64,000 nucleotides of DNA from Apricaphanius iberus. Lineage: Eukaryota > Chordata > Actinopteri > Cyprinodontiformes > Aphaniidae. This document shows positions 30,117-41,486 of the stretch, one piece after another. The stretch lies in contig JAPXFQ010000911.1 in NCBI GenBank assembly GCA_028564705.1, forward strand, positions 62,001 through 126,000, given 5' to 3'. The translations under genes and the position numbers were made by a program. The notes beneath the pieces are model-generated. The model made no database searches and was not told the DNA's origin. It saw only the letters and a program-made list of their open reading frames with translations. Each line of letters starts with the position of its first letter. Position 1 is the stretch's first letter.

Positions 30117-33005
30117 ATGTCAAATCTCATAAATATTGCCTGTCAGAATAATTTAAAAACTACCAATGAATCTCTTAAATTGGCATTACTCAATGTCCGT
30201 TCCCTATCAAATAAATCTTTTTTAATTTATGACCTTATTAACAATCACAATGTAAAGGCTATGTTTTTGTCTGAAACTTGGTTGGATGCAAATAATGAAA
30301 GAACCTTAATGCTAGAAGCCACAACACCTAACTACAGCTTTCTACATGAAAACAGGCAACAAAGAAGGGGGGGGGGGTCTGGGAACTATTTTTAAAAATA
30401 CACTAAACTTTAAAAAGATACTTCAGGGTGCATTTCACTCCTTTGAATACCTTGCTACAGAGATAAAAGAACCGAACAAGGTCTTAGTCATAAATATCTA
30501 CAAACCACCCAAAGCGAGCTCAAACTTTCTTAACGATCTCAATGACCTTCTTTCTTTAATATGTATTAAATATGACGAACTAGTTATTGTGGGGGATCTG
30601 AACATTCATACTGACAACCCCCAGGATAGACAAACTGAAATACTAAGTGATACTCTCCTAAGCTTTGGTCTAACCCAGCATGTCAAACAGCCGACACACA
30701 AACAAGGTCACACCTTAGACTTAATCATTAGCAAAGGACTAAAAATCTCTAACACCTCCGTATTGGATGTTGCATTATCGACCACTTCTGCATCTTCTTT
30801 GAAAGCATTATCCCGGCTAAACTATCTAATCAAAATGACACCATAGTAAGAAAACGACCTCTTGTTGACAGCTCTGCTGAAATCTTTAAACAAATTTACT
30901 GCTCTACCTCACCCCCCCAAGACCCACCACCCCCACTACCCAACACACACTCTGTTAACAACATGGTAGATAACTTTTTCTCTAAAGTCTCAGACATCAT
31001 TAATACCATTGCTCCAATTAAAGTAAAAGTAGTCTCAGGTAGATACGAGTCTCCATGGACCAGCAATCCTCTAGTACGCAGCGGAAAAAGGGAGTGCCGT
31101 CTGGCCGAAAGAAAATGGAGGAAAACTCAACTCCAGGGTCATTATGAGATCTACAAAAACAGGTTTAACAAATATAACTTAACCTTGAAAACTGCAAGGG
31201 AATCATTCTTCTCTGAAATCATTAACAACAACATTAATAACGCTCGGACCTTATTCGCAACAGTTGAAAGACTAACCAATCCCCCAGTGGCAACAGCTCC
31301 TAAGCTACACTCCACTAGGGCCTGTAGTGAATTTGCCAACTTCTTCACTGAAATGATTCTAGAAATTAGAAGATCAATCTGTAAAGCAGCAACCAACTCA
31401 CCAGCATTATCATTCCCACTTAAAAATAATGCAGATAAAATGTCTGATTTAAAAAACGGAATCAATCACATCTTGATGAAATTATTAAACAACTGAACTC
31501 CGCCTCTTGCTGCCTCGATATCTTACCCACAGCTTTTTTAAATAAAGTTCTCCCTATCATTAAGTCGGATCTGATTCAAATAGTTAACACATCCTTCCAG
31601 TCAGGTGTGTTCTCCCTGGCCCTCAAAAAAGCAGTTATCAAACCCCTATTAAAGAAAAACAACCTAGACAATACCGTGATGCAGAATTAAAGGCCAATCT
31701 CTAATCTCCCATTCATCAGTAAGATTATTGAAAAAGCTGTATCTCAACAGTTGAACACATTCCTGACAATGAACAACTCCTTAGATCATTTTCAATCTTG
31801 TTTCCGTGCTCATCACAGCACTGAGACGGCCCTCGTCACAGTTTTCAATGACATCCGCATAAATACAGACAGCGGTAAAACTACAGCGTTGGTTCTGTTG
31901 GACCTCAGTCCAGCATTTGACACTGTTGATCATACAATATTACTGGAACGATTAAAGAGCTGGGTCGGACTCAGTGGTACAGCTCTTCAATGGTTCAAAT
32001 CTTAAATCAAAAATAGGAAGTTCTTTGTGTTCATCGGAAATTTCTCATCAGAACAAACATAAATTACATATGGTGTCCCCCAGGGCTCCATCCTGGGGCC
32101 CCTCCTGTTCAATATTTACATGCTCCCACTAACCAAGATTATAGCAGCCAATCAGATTAGCTACCATAACTATCCAGACGATACACAGCTATAGATTACA
32201 TTATCACCAGGTGACTTTGATTCTATCCAGACCTTAAATGAATGCATTGAACAAATCAATGACTGGATGTCCCATAACTTTCTCCAGCTAAACATAAACA
32301 AAACAGAAGTAATAATTTTTTGGACCTAAGGAGGAACGATCCAAAGTCAGCACACAGCTTCAGCTAATATAACTAAAAACTACTCATCAGGCTCGTAATC
32401 TAGGTGTAATAATGGACTCAGACCTGAACATCCAAGGTCACATAAAGGCATTAACAAGGTCAGCTTTCTATCACCTGAGGAACATTTCTAGGATTAAAGG
32501 ACTGATGTCACAGAAGGACCGTGAAAAACTGATCCATGCGTTTATCGTTAGTCGGATCGATTACTGCAACAGCGTCCTCACAGGTCTACCTAAAAAATCA
32601 ATCAGGCAGCTGCAGCTGATCCAGAACGCTGCTGCTCGTGTTCTCACTAGAACCAGGAAAGTAGAACACATCACCCCAGTTCTAAAGTCCTTCCACTGGC
32701 TCCCTGTAGCTCAGAGAATACACTTTGAAATACTCCTACTTGTTTAGAAATCATTGAACGGTTTAGCACCAAAGTACATTGAAGATATGCTGTCACTATA
32801 TCAACCCAGCAGACCACTCAGGTCCTCCAACTCTAGCCTACTAATCATCCTTAGAATCAGAACTAAACAGGGAGAGGCAGCTTTCAGTTTATATGCTCCA
32901 CAAATGTGGAATAAACTTCCAGACGAATGCAAAAATGCTAAATTGCTAGGCTCTTTTAAATCAAAGATAAAAACTCTCTATGCAGAGCTGCATTTGAATC
33001 TTAAA
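30117..33005 (+). pseudogene. L2-type ORF2 remnant: endonuclease and reverse transcriptase
   Basis: The endonuclease starts at 30,180 (LALLNVRSLSNK, FLSETWLD). A run of G near 30,363-30,375 shifts the frame; homology continues from 30,366 (GGGLGTIF...VIVGDLNIHTDN). Near 30,778 another shift breaks the DVALSDH motif. The linker (30,963-31,496) keeps SPWTSNPLVRSGKRECR. RT blocks: LNTFLTMNNSLDHFQSCFRA near 31,750, LLDLSPAFDTVDH near 31,900, PQGSILGPLLFNIY near 32,090, YPDDTQL at about 32,170 (a proline in place of the alanine of YADD), ILGVIMDSDLNIQGHI near 32,400, then the C-terminal domain with IQNAAARVLTRTRKVEH and MWNKLPDECK. Stops at 31,494, 32,004 and 32,060 make it dead. Confidence 0.8.
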
Positions 33006-33340
33006 TTGCGCTTTCTGATCACCTTTTGCTTTGTTTTGTTTACCCGATTGTGTTTTATCTGTTTTAATCTGTTTTAATTGCATAAATGTGTTCCTTAAAT
33101 TATTTTTTATTGTTGTGGTTTAATTTCTATTCTTACTTTTTTATCTCTTTTTTAAGTGATTGTGTATTAATTACATAAATTTGTTCCTTACATTATCTTT
33201 TCTTACTGATTGATTACTGTTAAATTTATATGTTTTGTTTGTAATCATGTGGTTTCATTATCACTGAATCATGTAAAGCACCTTGAATTGCCTTGTGTTG
33301 AAAGTGTGCTATACAACTAAAATTACCTTGCCTTGCCTTG

Positions 33341-35848
33341 TCTGCTGGTGGTGGTCAGGGGGCAGTGTATGGTAAGTGTATGGTATCTCTACTTCTGTAA
33401 TTTGCTCCAAGGCAGCTTTGGCTAAAATGGGGCTTACCACCATTGTGGTAAACTATATTGCCTATGTAGATTATTCAAATAGGAGCTTTGTAAGCCCATG
33501 CCTGAAAAACTGCTGTACATTTGCAGAGTACTTTTTTTCATTCAGAGGTAGTGCACAGTCACTTAAATTGTGTTGTTTACTTTGTTGTTGTGTTCAGAGG
33601 GCACCATAGCACAGATTGTATGGCAGCCCTGCTTCTGTTAGTCTTCTCCATCCAGCCGTGACTAAAATGACACCATTAGTGTGTGAATAAATGGATGAAT
33701 GAGATACTATACTCAGATTTGACATAGTGGGGTTAAAATGAAAGACATTTACTATTTTGTAGCAATTCCTCAAACCAAGCATGCATGGAGTGACAATGGA
33801 AAGGGATATTTCCGTTTGATAGAAGGAAATCTCCATCAGCACCTGGCCAAGTTTAAGCGACTTTCTACCGTGACCAACTAGGGGTTTGAGAAGACTGAGC
33901 ATACTCACAAAAGAAACACAGAAACATGGATGCAAGAGTTAAAAAGTACTCTGGTAGTGGTAAGGAGACCTGGAGTAAGCAATCAACCCTGACAAACTCC
34001 AAAAAATATAATATAAATATAAAGTTACAGCAGCTTTAAAATGATGTGGTTCATATCTGTTGATAGTTTAATCATATCTAAAATTAGAGTGTCTAATTAA
34101 ACAGAACAGTTCTTTAAAATTGTTTGGGATTGGATCTTACTGTAAATACTATTGAAGCTTTGGATAAATTTAAGCACGGTGACCTTTGAATGGTCAACTG
34201 GAAGTACTCACTTCTACTGCTACCTCATATACTGAGAAGCTAGTCATCATGCTCAGGAGGATGCCAATATATATTTTTTTTATAGAAACAATTTCATATA
34301 TTACCAATTCCATAAAGGCATCACTGAGAGGTGAAGGGATGGCTGTATCAACACAGGTATGACTCTTCTTGAGATTATGTGGGAAAACTTGAACGTTAAT
34401 GTTTACAGGTACTTCTTTACTTCTTTGATTTCAAGATGTTTTGAAAATTCGAGCTTGAACATAAATGTAAAACTGTAGATGCTCAAAGATGGCTAAGTCA
34501 AACCCCATAGAGATGGTACCTTTAAACCCAGAGAAATATGGTTCTACAAAGTATTAAATCTGGTTTCTCAATAGAAATGCAAATTGCTTTTCTATGTTTT
34601 CATGTAAAGCATTTTTGCAAACCATGTTATCAGTTTTTTATTTTGCTTTACAGTTATGTGCAACTTTGTGTTAGTCTTTAAAATTCCATTAACACATTGA
34701 TACATGTGTTTTCTACTTTAAATAATGTAAAATAATTCTGTTTTTCTACAATTTCAAATGTATAGACTTTTTACGGAAAATTATATTTTTTTCCATGAAA
34801 GTTTAAAATGGCTGGAGGATTAAAAAGGGTGAGAGATCCCCCACTCAGTTTTTTTGGTTCTGCCTTTGCTTAAGCTGATTATTACAACTCTTGAACTCTA
34901 AGCAAAATGCTAGTCTTTAGAATATTAAACTTTAGGGAAAGCATAGACAGGTGTCTTACTTCCAGTGTATAAGGAATAGTTTTCACTAAAGTCAGAAAAG
35001 CGCCATGCTCCCTTGCAGTGTAGATCAGTTTGTATTTTTTCTTCTGCTATGACGATCATTTTCTAAAACCTCAACAGTAGGATCCTTCCCCCACCTGGCT
35101 GGATGTTTGTTTCCATTGTAAGTACATATGCAGGGTACATAATGTTTAATTCAAACTAGTTTCAAACAACAATGACACTAATCTAATTATTCAATGAGAG
35201 CCATTTATGATCACCCATCACCTCTACTAAAAGTAGCTTCTATCAAAGGTTAGCGTTTCAGAAAAGTATGTGGAGATTTCCATCTCTATTAAGTCTCATT
35301 TGCAGGACTTCCTTTGTCAGTGACAGACATTTTTTTCTCTGTTTTATCTTGTATTTAAACTTTCCTTAGAATCAGCATATGTGGTGAGGGTGGTGCAGAT
35401 TTTAAGAGGTGTAGATATAAAAAGCAACATAAATTACTCTGGAGAACACCCTGCCATTCCACTTTCCTGTGTAGTTCAATTATTATTTCACTACTTTAGC
35501 CTTTACTCGTGAATGGATAGGGTACACAACAAAGCAGCTGTTAGGTCACCTACAGTCTTTGTTTCCAAAATTCAATATATGCCTCGATCTGAAAGAAAAT
35601 CTGCAGATTAACAGAGAACTACAGGTGTTCAAGAAATCACTACAGAGCTAAGAAAAAGACTCTGACTTGAATAGTGGTTCTTTTGTAAAGAACCAAGCTG
35701 TGGAAAACAAATCCCAACATATCACAAAGTGGATACATGCATTGAGCATTGCACCACTTACTAAGAAACTATACAATAATGATGAAAGAAAAAAAAAACA
35801 AAAACAAAAAAAACAAAAGATTTGTAGATTTAATTGTTTGGAAACTTA
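33341..35848. other. Noncoding stretch, part repeat-like
   Basis: 33,355-33,440 and 33,598-33,720 show GGCAGTGTATGG..., GGCAGCTTTGGCTAAAATGG and ACCATTAGTGTGTGAATAAATGGATGAATG, a frequently seen fish repeat style, here split or degraded. The remainder has no motif I can name. An A-rich run lies at 35,785-35,818. Confidence 0.4.
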
Positions 35849-36060
35849 CAGTGCTGTAAAAAGTGGATCTGCAACCTTACAGATGTATCCTCTTTTTTCT
35901 TTTGTTGTCACATTTAACCGTTTCAGGTAATAACAACAATATGTCAAATATTATTAGTTTATTTATAGGTGAAAAGCTCTCAAAACCATCCTGGTTCTAT
36001 GAAAAAAAGGAGCTCTCCCCTAAACCAAATAACTTAATCTTCTTGTTTTAATTCAGCCAC
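35849..36060. mobile_element. Tc1-like transposon terminus
   Basis: After a TA (35,847-35,848) the sequence CAGTGCTGTAAAAAGTGGAT starts like a Tc1-like inverted repeat (CAGTGGTGTGAAAAAGTG). It continues with TTTTGTTGTCACATTTAACCG-TTTCAGG and a block near AGCTCTCCCCTAAACCAAATAAC that fits the subterminal region of such elements. Only one end is seen and there is no transposase. Confidence 0.55.
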
Positions 36061-36867
36061 ATTTGAGGGTTATTATGGATGTGCTTTCAAAATAAAGTTC
36101 AAACTTTAAAACCTAGATTTTGTTATTTTAAGCCATAAGTAGGTGGACCTTCCTGTACTGTTTTGGATCCTTATCCAGCTGAATAGGGCTTTGGTGTAAT
36201 GTCTAAAACGAATTCAATTCTTGTTTAAAAGGTTTCTTTCTCGCCATCCCATTTAACAGTATACAGATTATCAAAACTTTTATTTTGGTCAGCTTACCAC
36301 ATGAACTAATCATCTTAATCACTCTGATCTGTATTCAATCTTCATAATTGTGTAACTCTGAATACAGGCAAAAACCACAGACACTAGATAACAGTTTAGC
36401 AAAAGGTTTATTGTGATTATCCAGGGGAATGAGAATGAGATTTTTGGGCACGGATCCAGAGTGCCTGCCCCACCATGCACGGTGGTAGAGACACAAACAG
36501 ACACAAGCACAATCTCAGCACACAGTAACTGAATTCTCACACGACAGGGCTGTGTGCCGGACTGCTAGTGTGTCCCAGAGGTCTTGCTAAACTTTTTTTG
36601 TTGGTCATTTTGACTGATGGAATAAAAAAGATCCGGTCATAATCTATTTGTACTCATCATATAAAAAAAATACATTTCAGACATATTCACAAATATTTAA
36701 TTTTCATTAATTTAATTTAATATTCAATGCAAACAAACTGATCTTAGAATCCATATTGTACCGTCATGCATCAAGCAGATTATTGGCTACATATATAGAC
36801 AATCAACAGTTCACCTGCTTTGGCTTGCACGCTCCAAATAGAGCTGAACTACTTTCCCACTTGTTTT
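36061..36867. other. Noncoding stretch
   Basis: Nothing coding is recognised. The 36,310-36,590 segment (TTTAGCAAAAGGTTTATTGT... ATGAGAATGAGATTTTTGGG) has a repeat-like look without visible ends. Confidence 0.4.
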
Positions 36868-36980
36868 TAATGGTGGCTGAATCAGCGCTCTATTGCTATA
36901 CTGAAGACTGGAATCTCGATTGCCACTTTAGCCAAAGTTTTGAAATGAGGGAACTCTTCTCAGAATTAAGTGATCAGAAT
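36868..36980 (+). repeat. Dispersed repeat, partner of 58,595-58,707
   Basis: GGCTGAATCAGCGCTCTATT... ACTGAAGACTGGAATCTCG... CACTTTAGCCAAAGTTTTGA... AATTAAGTGATCAGAA aligns with 58,595-58,707 in the same orientation with scattered changes. Class unknown. Confidence 0.55.
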
Positions 36981-37053
36981 TCTGCGATGGACTGGCGACC
37001 TGTTCAGGGTGTACCCCGCCTCTTGCCCATTGACAGCTGGAGATAGGCACCAG
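36981..37053 (+). mobile_element. SINE core fragment
   Basis: TGCGATGGACTGGCGACCTG, TTCAGGGTGTACCCCGCCTC, and GACAGCTGGAGATAGGCACC match the corresponding part of the complete SINE at 37,704-38,056. Both ends are missing. Confidence 0.7.
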
Positions 37054-37693
37054 TTAGGGTTTTATTGGCAGGTGATGCCTCCATCTTATGCTTATCGGCC
37101 ACAATCAAGGAGCAGTGTGTCAAGGAGCAAAAGCCAAATGGTTATCTCACCACTTGCGGTAAGCAGGCTTACTGTGACCTAGTGATAAAGAAAAATTTAT
37201 AAATTTTCCTTTGTCCTTTGTGCCTCCTTGCAGTCTTGCCGTCCATCAAAGATTAATTCCTGCCTGCCTGGATCCACCTCTAACATTGACTGTACTCAAG
37301 GCCATATCTACACTGAGGTCCAGACCTTGGTAATTTACTGATGTGTATTTAATAAAAACATAATTATAAGAATGCTTTCAAATTGCATGTGGTGTTATCT
37401 GAGGTAAATAGGATGGAGGCAGGGACATTACAGAAGCAGGGCACATGTGGGAAATGTCATTCACCTTCACTGTGTTGGTGCCTTCTTTTTTTTTGTCGTT
37501 ACAGCCGTTTAATCCATTAATATATGATACCCCATTTTCCGACCTGTCTTTAATCATACATGGCATCAGTGTATCACAAATTTGAAATAAATCTTTATTT
37601 CGAATCTATTTCGAATTTTATTTACTTTATTTAACTTTACTTTTACGTTACATTATTTGTTTTTCATTTTGGGAACATTTTTAGATTTGAAAG
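37054..37693. other. Noncoding stretch
   Basis: No gene or named repeat is visible. Confidence 0.4.
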
Positions 37694-37703
37694 ATTCTGT
37701 TCA

Positions 37704-38056
37704 CGGTGCACTGGTTAGCACTGTTGCCTTGCAGCAAGAAGGTTGTGGGTTCATATCCCAGCCCAGGGCCTTTCTGCTTGGAGTTTGCATGTTCTCCCTG
37801 TGCATGTGTGGGTTCCCTCCGGGTACTCTGGCTTCCTCCCACAGTCCAAAAACATGACTGTCAGGTAAATTGACCACTCTAAATTGTCCTTAGGTGTGGG
37901 TGTGTGCGTGCATGGTTGTTTGTCCTGTTTGTCTCTATGTGGCCCTGTGATGGACTGGCGACCTGTCCAGGGGGTACCCTGCCTCTTGCCTGTTGACAGC
38001 TGGAGATAGGCACCAGCGACCCCTGGAGGACTAAGCGGTTCAGAAAATGGATGGCT
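37704..38056 (+). mobile_element. Complete tRNA-derived SINE with 10-bp target duplication
   Basis: The 353-bp element has polymerase III boxes near its start: TGGTTAGCACTG (A box) and GGGTTCATATCC (B box). The body carries GCATGTTCTCCCTGTGCATG, CTTCCTCCCACAGTCCAAAA, GGACTGGCGACCTGTCCAGG and GGAGATAGGCACCAGC, and ends in TAAGCGGTTCAGAAAATGGATGG. Its end resembles the tail of Rex3-type elements, so it is presumably mobilised by such a LINE. ATTCTGTTCA is found exactly on both sides (37,694-37,703 and 38,057-38,066). Confidence 0.85.
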
Positions 38057-38066
38057 ATTCTGTTCA

Positions 38067-38840
38067 TTTTTTGTCCCTCTCTGGTTGATTTTGGCTATTG
38101 AAATTAACAAGCAAAAACATCTGGGGAGGGATGTAATAGAGCACTTTACGTAAAACAACACAAAGACGTTTGTTACCTGCAACATTTGTTAGTCAGACCT
38201 TGCATGGCACAGGAGTACGACAGTAATGATACAGCATTTTAAACACTAGCATGTCTGAGTCATCGAGGAAGAGGAGGGCTCACTGTCTGGGTAAGTTTCA
38301 AAATTTTTTATTTTTTATGTGAGGAATCATAGCGTCTTGGCAAGAAAAGTCTGTAAGAGCTTGGTGCATTTCTACTCTCCATCCAGGTCATCTTGTATGG
38401 TAGACAAACAAACAGTTGTCTACATGCGTTTACTACATTGGTTGACAGTGCAGATGCTGTTGATTTTAGCAGTCGCACTTGGAAGCTAAGCTGTGATTAC
38501 GTTGTCATGTATTTGGTCCATGATTTTATTACGCATGATGGAGGAGAGTGTGTGAGTTAGGCCTATTTTTGTGGTACTTGTTTAATGCTTTTTAACTTCA
38601 TGTAAAACACCTGATCAAATTCAGCTGGTAATGATGTTGTAATTAACTTTTACTAAACGCATCACATTATTATAGTAATACAATAAGTGAGCTCATTGTT
38701 CCGTTCAAAGACATTCAAGAGTGAAGAAACCATAGTGTGTGAGTGTAATAAATTAGATAATGTTTTTAAATGAATAAAATGTGTTCTGTTGTTAAATAAA
38801 GTGAAGGAAGGAGAGAAGCTCAATTTTTAAGATTTACCAG
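38067..38840. other. Noncoding stretch, possibly hAT-derived
   Basis: At 38,251-38,292 an ATG opens a short basic frame (MSESSRKRRAHCL) that runs into GGGTAAGTTT, a splice-donor-like sequence. It precedes the hAT-like end at 38,841-38,913 and may be a remnant of that element's leader, but this is speculative. The rest is unrecognised. Confidence 0.3.
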
Positions 38841-38913
38841 CTAATCTGATTAATCGAGTCGAGACCCCATCTGATTCATTGATGATCCAAATAATAATTT
38901 GGTGCAGCCCTAT
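38841..38913. mobile_element. hAT-like transposon end
   Basis: CTGATTAATCGAGTCGAGAC ... TTGATGATCCAAATAATAAT, ending TTGGTGCAGCCCT, resembles the other end at 63,840-63,953 (TTAATCGAGTAATCGA ... GCTGCAGCCCT). Ends in (T/C)AGCCCT with TAATCGA-rich flanks are typical of a fish hAT group. Confidence 0.4.
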
Positions 38914-38971
38914 TAACAGGTAAGAAGAGGTTAGAGAAAAGGAGATCCATAGCTTCGAGAAACCAGGCAGG

Positions 38972-39822
38972 TATTAGGACAGGGTTTCTGACACGGTTGT
39001 TTTCTGCGACTCCATAGCAGTACACCACAAAGATAGTTTTTTTTAAAAACCAGTTTTATTGAACACCGTTGTAATTGTGTACAGGTTTCAGGTCGTCTCG
39101 GGAGAACCAGGAAGTGAAAACCGGAAGCCGGGGACCCAGGACTGGAGAGAGGGTAAGCTTGATTAGTTAGGGATCTGGAAAATGTGTTTGTTTAATTATA
39201 AACATGCTTACAGGCAAAAGAAGTCATGGAGCCAGAGGAGGAGGTAAGTACGATTTTGTAGGTGAGCTCTGATCTTTGAGTCGTTTGTGGATATGGAGCT
39301 GACGGTGGAGCCAGAGGAATCCAGGAAAGGTGAGTAAAGATGAGCACAACTTAGAAGATCAATAGCTGGGTGATATCTTACTTGAAGGTAATGATGATCT
39401 TTCTGACGGGCGGTCAGGAGAGCTACAGGATACCAGGCAGGAAGGAGCTGAGTCCAGTACAGGAAAAAAGTTGCAGAGGCTTACCAGAGTAAACGCTGGA
39501 GACTGAGGAAATCCATATCCGATGAATCCAGAAGTCGAGAAGATAGGAGGTTTGCCTATAGAGAGACAGGCGCAGGTAAGGGTTTAAACAACACAAAGGT
39601 AGTAATCTTACTTGTTGCTGGAGAGTAGTCGGCCAAGTACCGCGGTTACTGCGAAAACAGACTGGCCTCAGTCTGCAGCCATCGTTCACCTTTTATTACT
39701 GGAGCTGATGAGCCCCGATGAGCTACAGTACACCTGCTGCTCCCTGCCTGCCATGCCCTTGTGGGAAAAAGGCTGATAGAGAGCGAGAGAGACACAGAAC
39801 CAACAGCCACAGAATCCTAACA
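38972..39822 (-). repeat. Candidate LTR, minus orientation
   Basis: The segment starts TATTAGGACAGG and ends AATCCTAACA; on the minus strand that gives TGTTAGGATT...GTCCTAATA, a near-inverted pair with one mismatch. Minus-strand signals include AATAAAAGG (about 39,695) and AATAAAACTGG (about 39,053). Several G-GTAAG-like sites lie inside. The five flanking bases do not match (GCAGG / GTTTT), so solo-LTR status is not supported. Confidence 0.4.
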
Positions 39823-40771
39823 GTTTTTACATATAGTTTAAAATTACTCTTATTCCCACTCCTAAATATATTTTGTCTACATTTTAATAGGTAGCCCCAC
39901 CAGGATCAGTCACCCTGACCCTTTTGTTCATAATTCATCATTTTCATAATTTCAATTAATAAAGTTCATAATTTTATTCATAATTCAGGACCTTTAGCAA
40001 TCTCCTTTCACATCAGCTATGTTTTTAACATTAAATCTAGCAAAGTAGATAGTGTTTGTTCTCGTAATTTGATGTCAATGAGTTCGATAACTAGCAACCT
40101 GGTCATCATTGTGTTCTTCTCTGTGATTTGCTGGAGCCAGAGAGTGAACGTAAAAGTTTATTCTTTAACTTTTGTTGTGTAATCTTTCCAGATTGACACC
40201 AACAGTCAATTCGTGCCTAGGTGGACCTCGGTAATTTTGAAACTCTGGATACGGCCTTGCTTACGCTGTTCTGTGGTGTACTTCCTAGTCTTCACTTTCC
40301 AGTATCCTAGCCACTCTTCAACTATTCCTAAAAACTACCTAGCAGGACCTTCTACCAACTTCCCATCTACCTGTCCACAATCCATCTCCACCTGCTGGGA
40401 AACAAACAAAAACACGAATCATCAACTGAACCAATCGTCTGCTTTCAGTCAAACTCAGCCCCTGGGGAAACAATTTAATTCCCTCGTGGTCATTTCCTTT
40501 TGAAATAACAGTAAGGGCTGTCCATCTTCTCCCTCCGTACAAGATCTCAGTCACCCTAACCCTGCCCCCAGTAATCACTTACCTCCCACAGTGTGGAGCT
40601 AGAATAAACCTTCTCCTCCTCCGGTAGCAGCAGCTCTCCAGACTATTTATTATTCTGTTTCAAATCAATTACTCACTTACTCAGATTGTGTGTCATTTTT
40701 CCTCACACCAGAGTCTCTTTCTTGCAACATGATATGACATTTTTAGGAACGTTTATGCAGGTTCCAATCTT
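39823..40771. other. Noncoding stretch before the chromovirus
   Basis: No gene is recognised. The 40,190-40,630 part is less AT-rich, with an open frame (40,213-40,503) of no known motif. The bases TTTTC at 40,772-40,776, just after it, form the left copy of the chromovirus target duplication. Confidence 0.4.
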
Positions 40772-40776
40772 TTTTC

Positions 40777-41486
40777 TGTCAGGATCCGGTAGGATCCAGC
40801 AGAGGGAGCCATTTCCTCTTTCCTCCACAGGTGCTGAGTGTTGGGCTAACACACCTGGTGCTGATTTCCTCATCAACTCTGCAGCATTTAAGGAGAGCCG
40901 GGCTACCAGACGGGCGTCAGACGATTCCGTTCCAAGGAGTGGTACTGACCTCTACTCTTACTACCCGTTTGAGTAATTTTGCCTTGAATTACCTGTGTCA
41001 TTCTCTGTGTTCTCCAGTTGTCATGCCGAGCTGTTTTCATGACCCTGGATTCTCTGTTGAATCTCCCACGTCTCTCTGGATTCCTAGCGTCTCACTTCAC
41101 CGCCGATATCCGTCTCCCTAGGGTGTGTGGCTGCTCCTCCTCCATCACACTGCTGTTTTTGCTCCTGGTCGTTCTTACCCAACGCTCAGCTTTCCAACCT
41201 CAGCAACGAAGGAAATCTAACCTGGCTACCTAATCTTTACCTTCCTCTCCTGCTCAGATCTTCAGTTTCCCCAGTGAGTCCATCATCCATTTTCAATCTC
41301 TCATATCCTCCTCTTCACTATCTCACCTGATATCTTTCTTTCCAGTGGCATCCTCCGTGTTCCTCCACCCAGGCTGCTGTTCTCAAAACCCAATCTGCAA
41401 AACATAAATAAAACTTTTACAATCTTTCCTGGAGTCCTGTCTGTAGCTGTGTATGCTTAAGAGTCAGTTCTGTGAAAACCATGACA
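40777..41486 (+). repeat. 5' LTR of the chromovirus
   Basis: 710 bp with TG...CA ends. It contains a TATA-like TTTAAG (40,887-40,892), a putative transcript start near 40,916, and AATAAAACTTTT (about 41,407) as a polyadenylation signal. Open frames inside (41,018-41,330) recur in the 3' LTR at 51,745-52,057 and are LTR sequence, not genes. Confidence 0.9.
40887..40927 (+). promoter_or_regulatory. Putative LTR promoter and self-primer sequence
   Basis: TTTAAG at 40,887 is followed 29 bp later by GTCAGACGATTC (40,916-40,927). If transcription starts at or next to 40,916, the RNA 5' end is complementary to the 12 bases after the LTR. The 3' LTR keeps the same GTCAGACGATTC at about 51,646. Start position is inferred. 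Confidence 0.55.

Larger units (their letters stand above)
28400..33340 (+). mobile_element. Long L2/Maui-type LINE, multiply broken
   Basis: This is the longest L2-type copy here: 5' leader, ORF1 remnant, endonuclease, RT, and the 3' end TGCTATACAACTAAAATTACCTTGCCTTG. It serves as the in-window reference for the L2 pieces at 10,239, 23,505 and 56,249. The 5' boundary is approximate. Confidence 0.8.

Noticed and set aside
37083..37300. Possible host exon with splice-like GGTAAGC and CCTTGCAG
   Set aside because: The frames between are short with no motif, and the flanks are repeats.
37704..37780. A functional tRNA gene at the SINE start
   Set aside because: It is the SINE head, with a full SINE body, tail and target duplication.
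39100..39600. Series of G-GTAAG sites as a multi-exon host gene
   Set aside because: No frame of useful length connects them, and the block lies within an LTR-like segment.
41018..41330. Small open frames within the 5' LTR
   Set aside because: They are repeated in the 3' LTR and are explained as LTR sequence.
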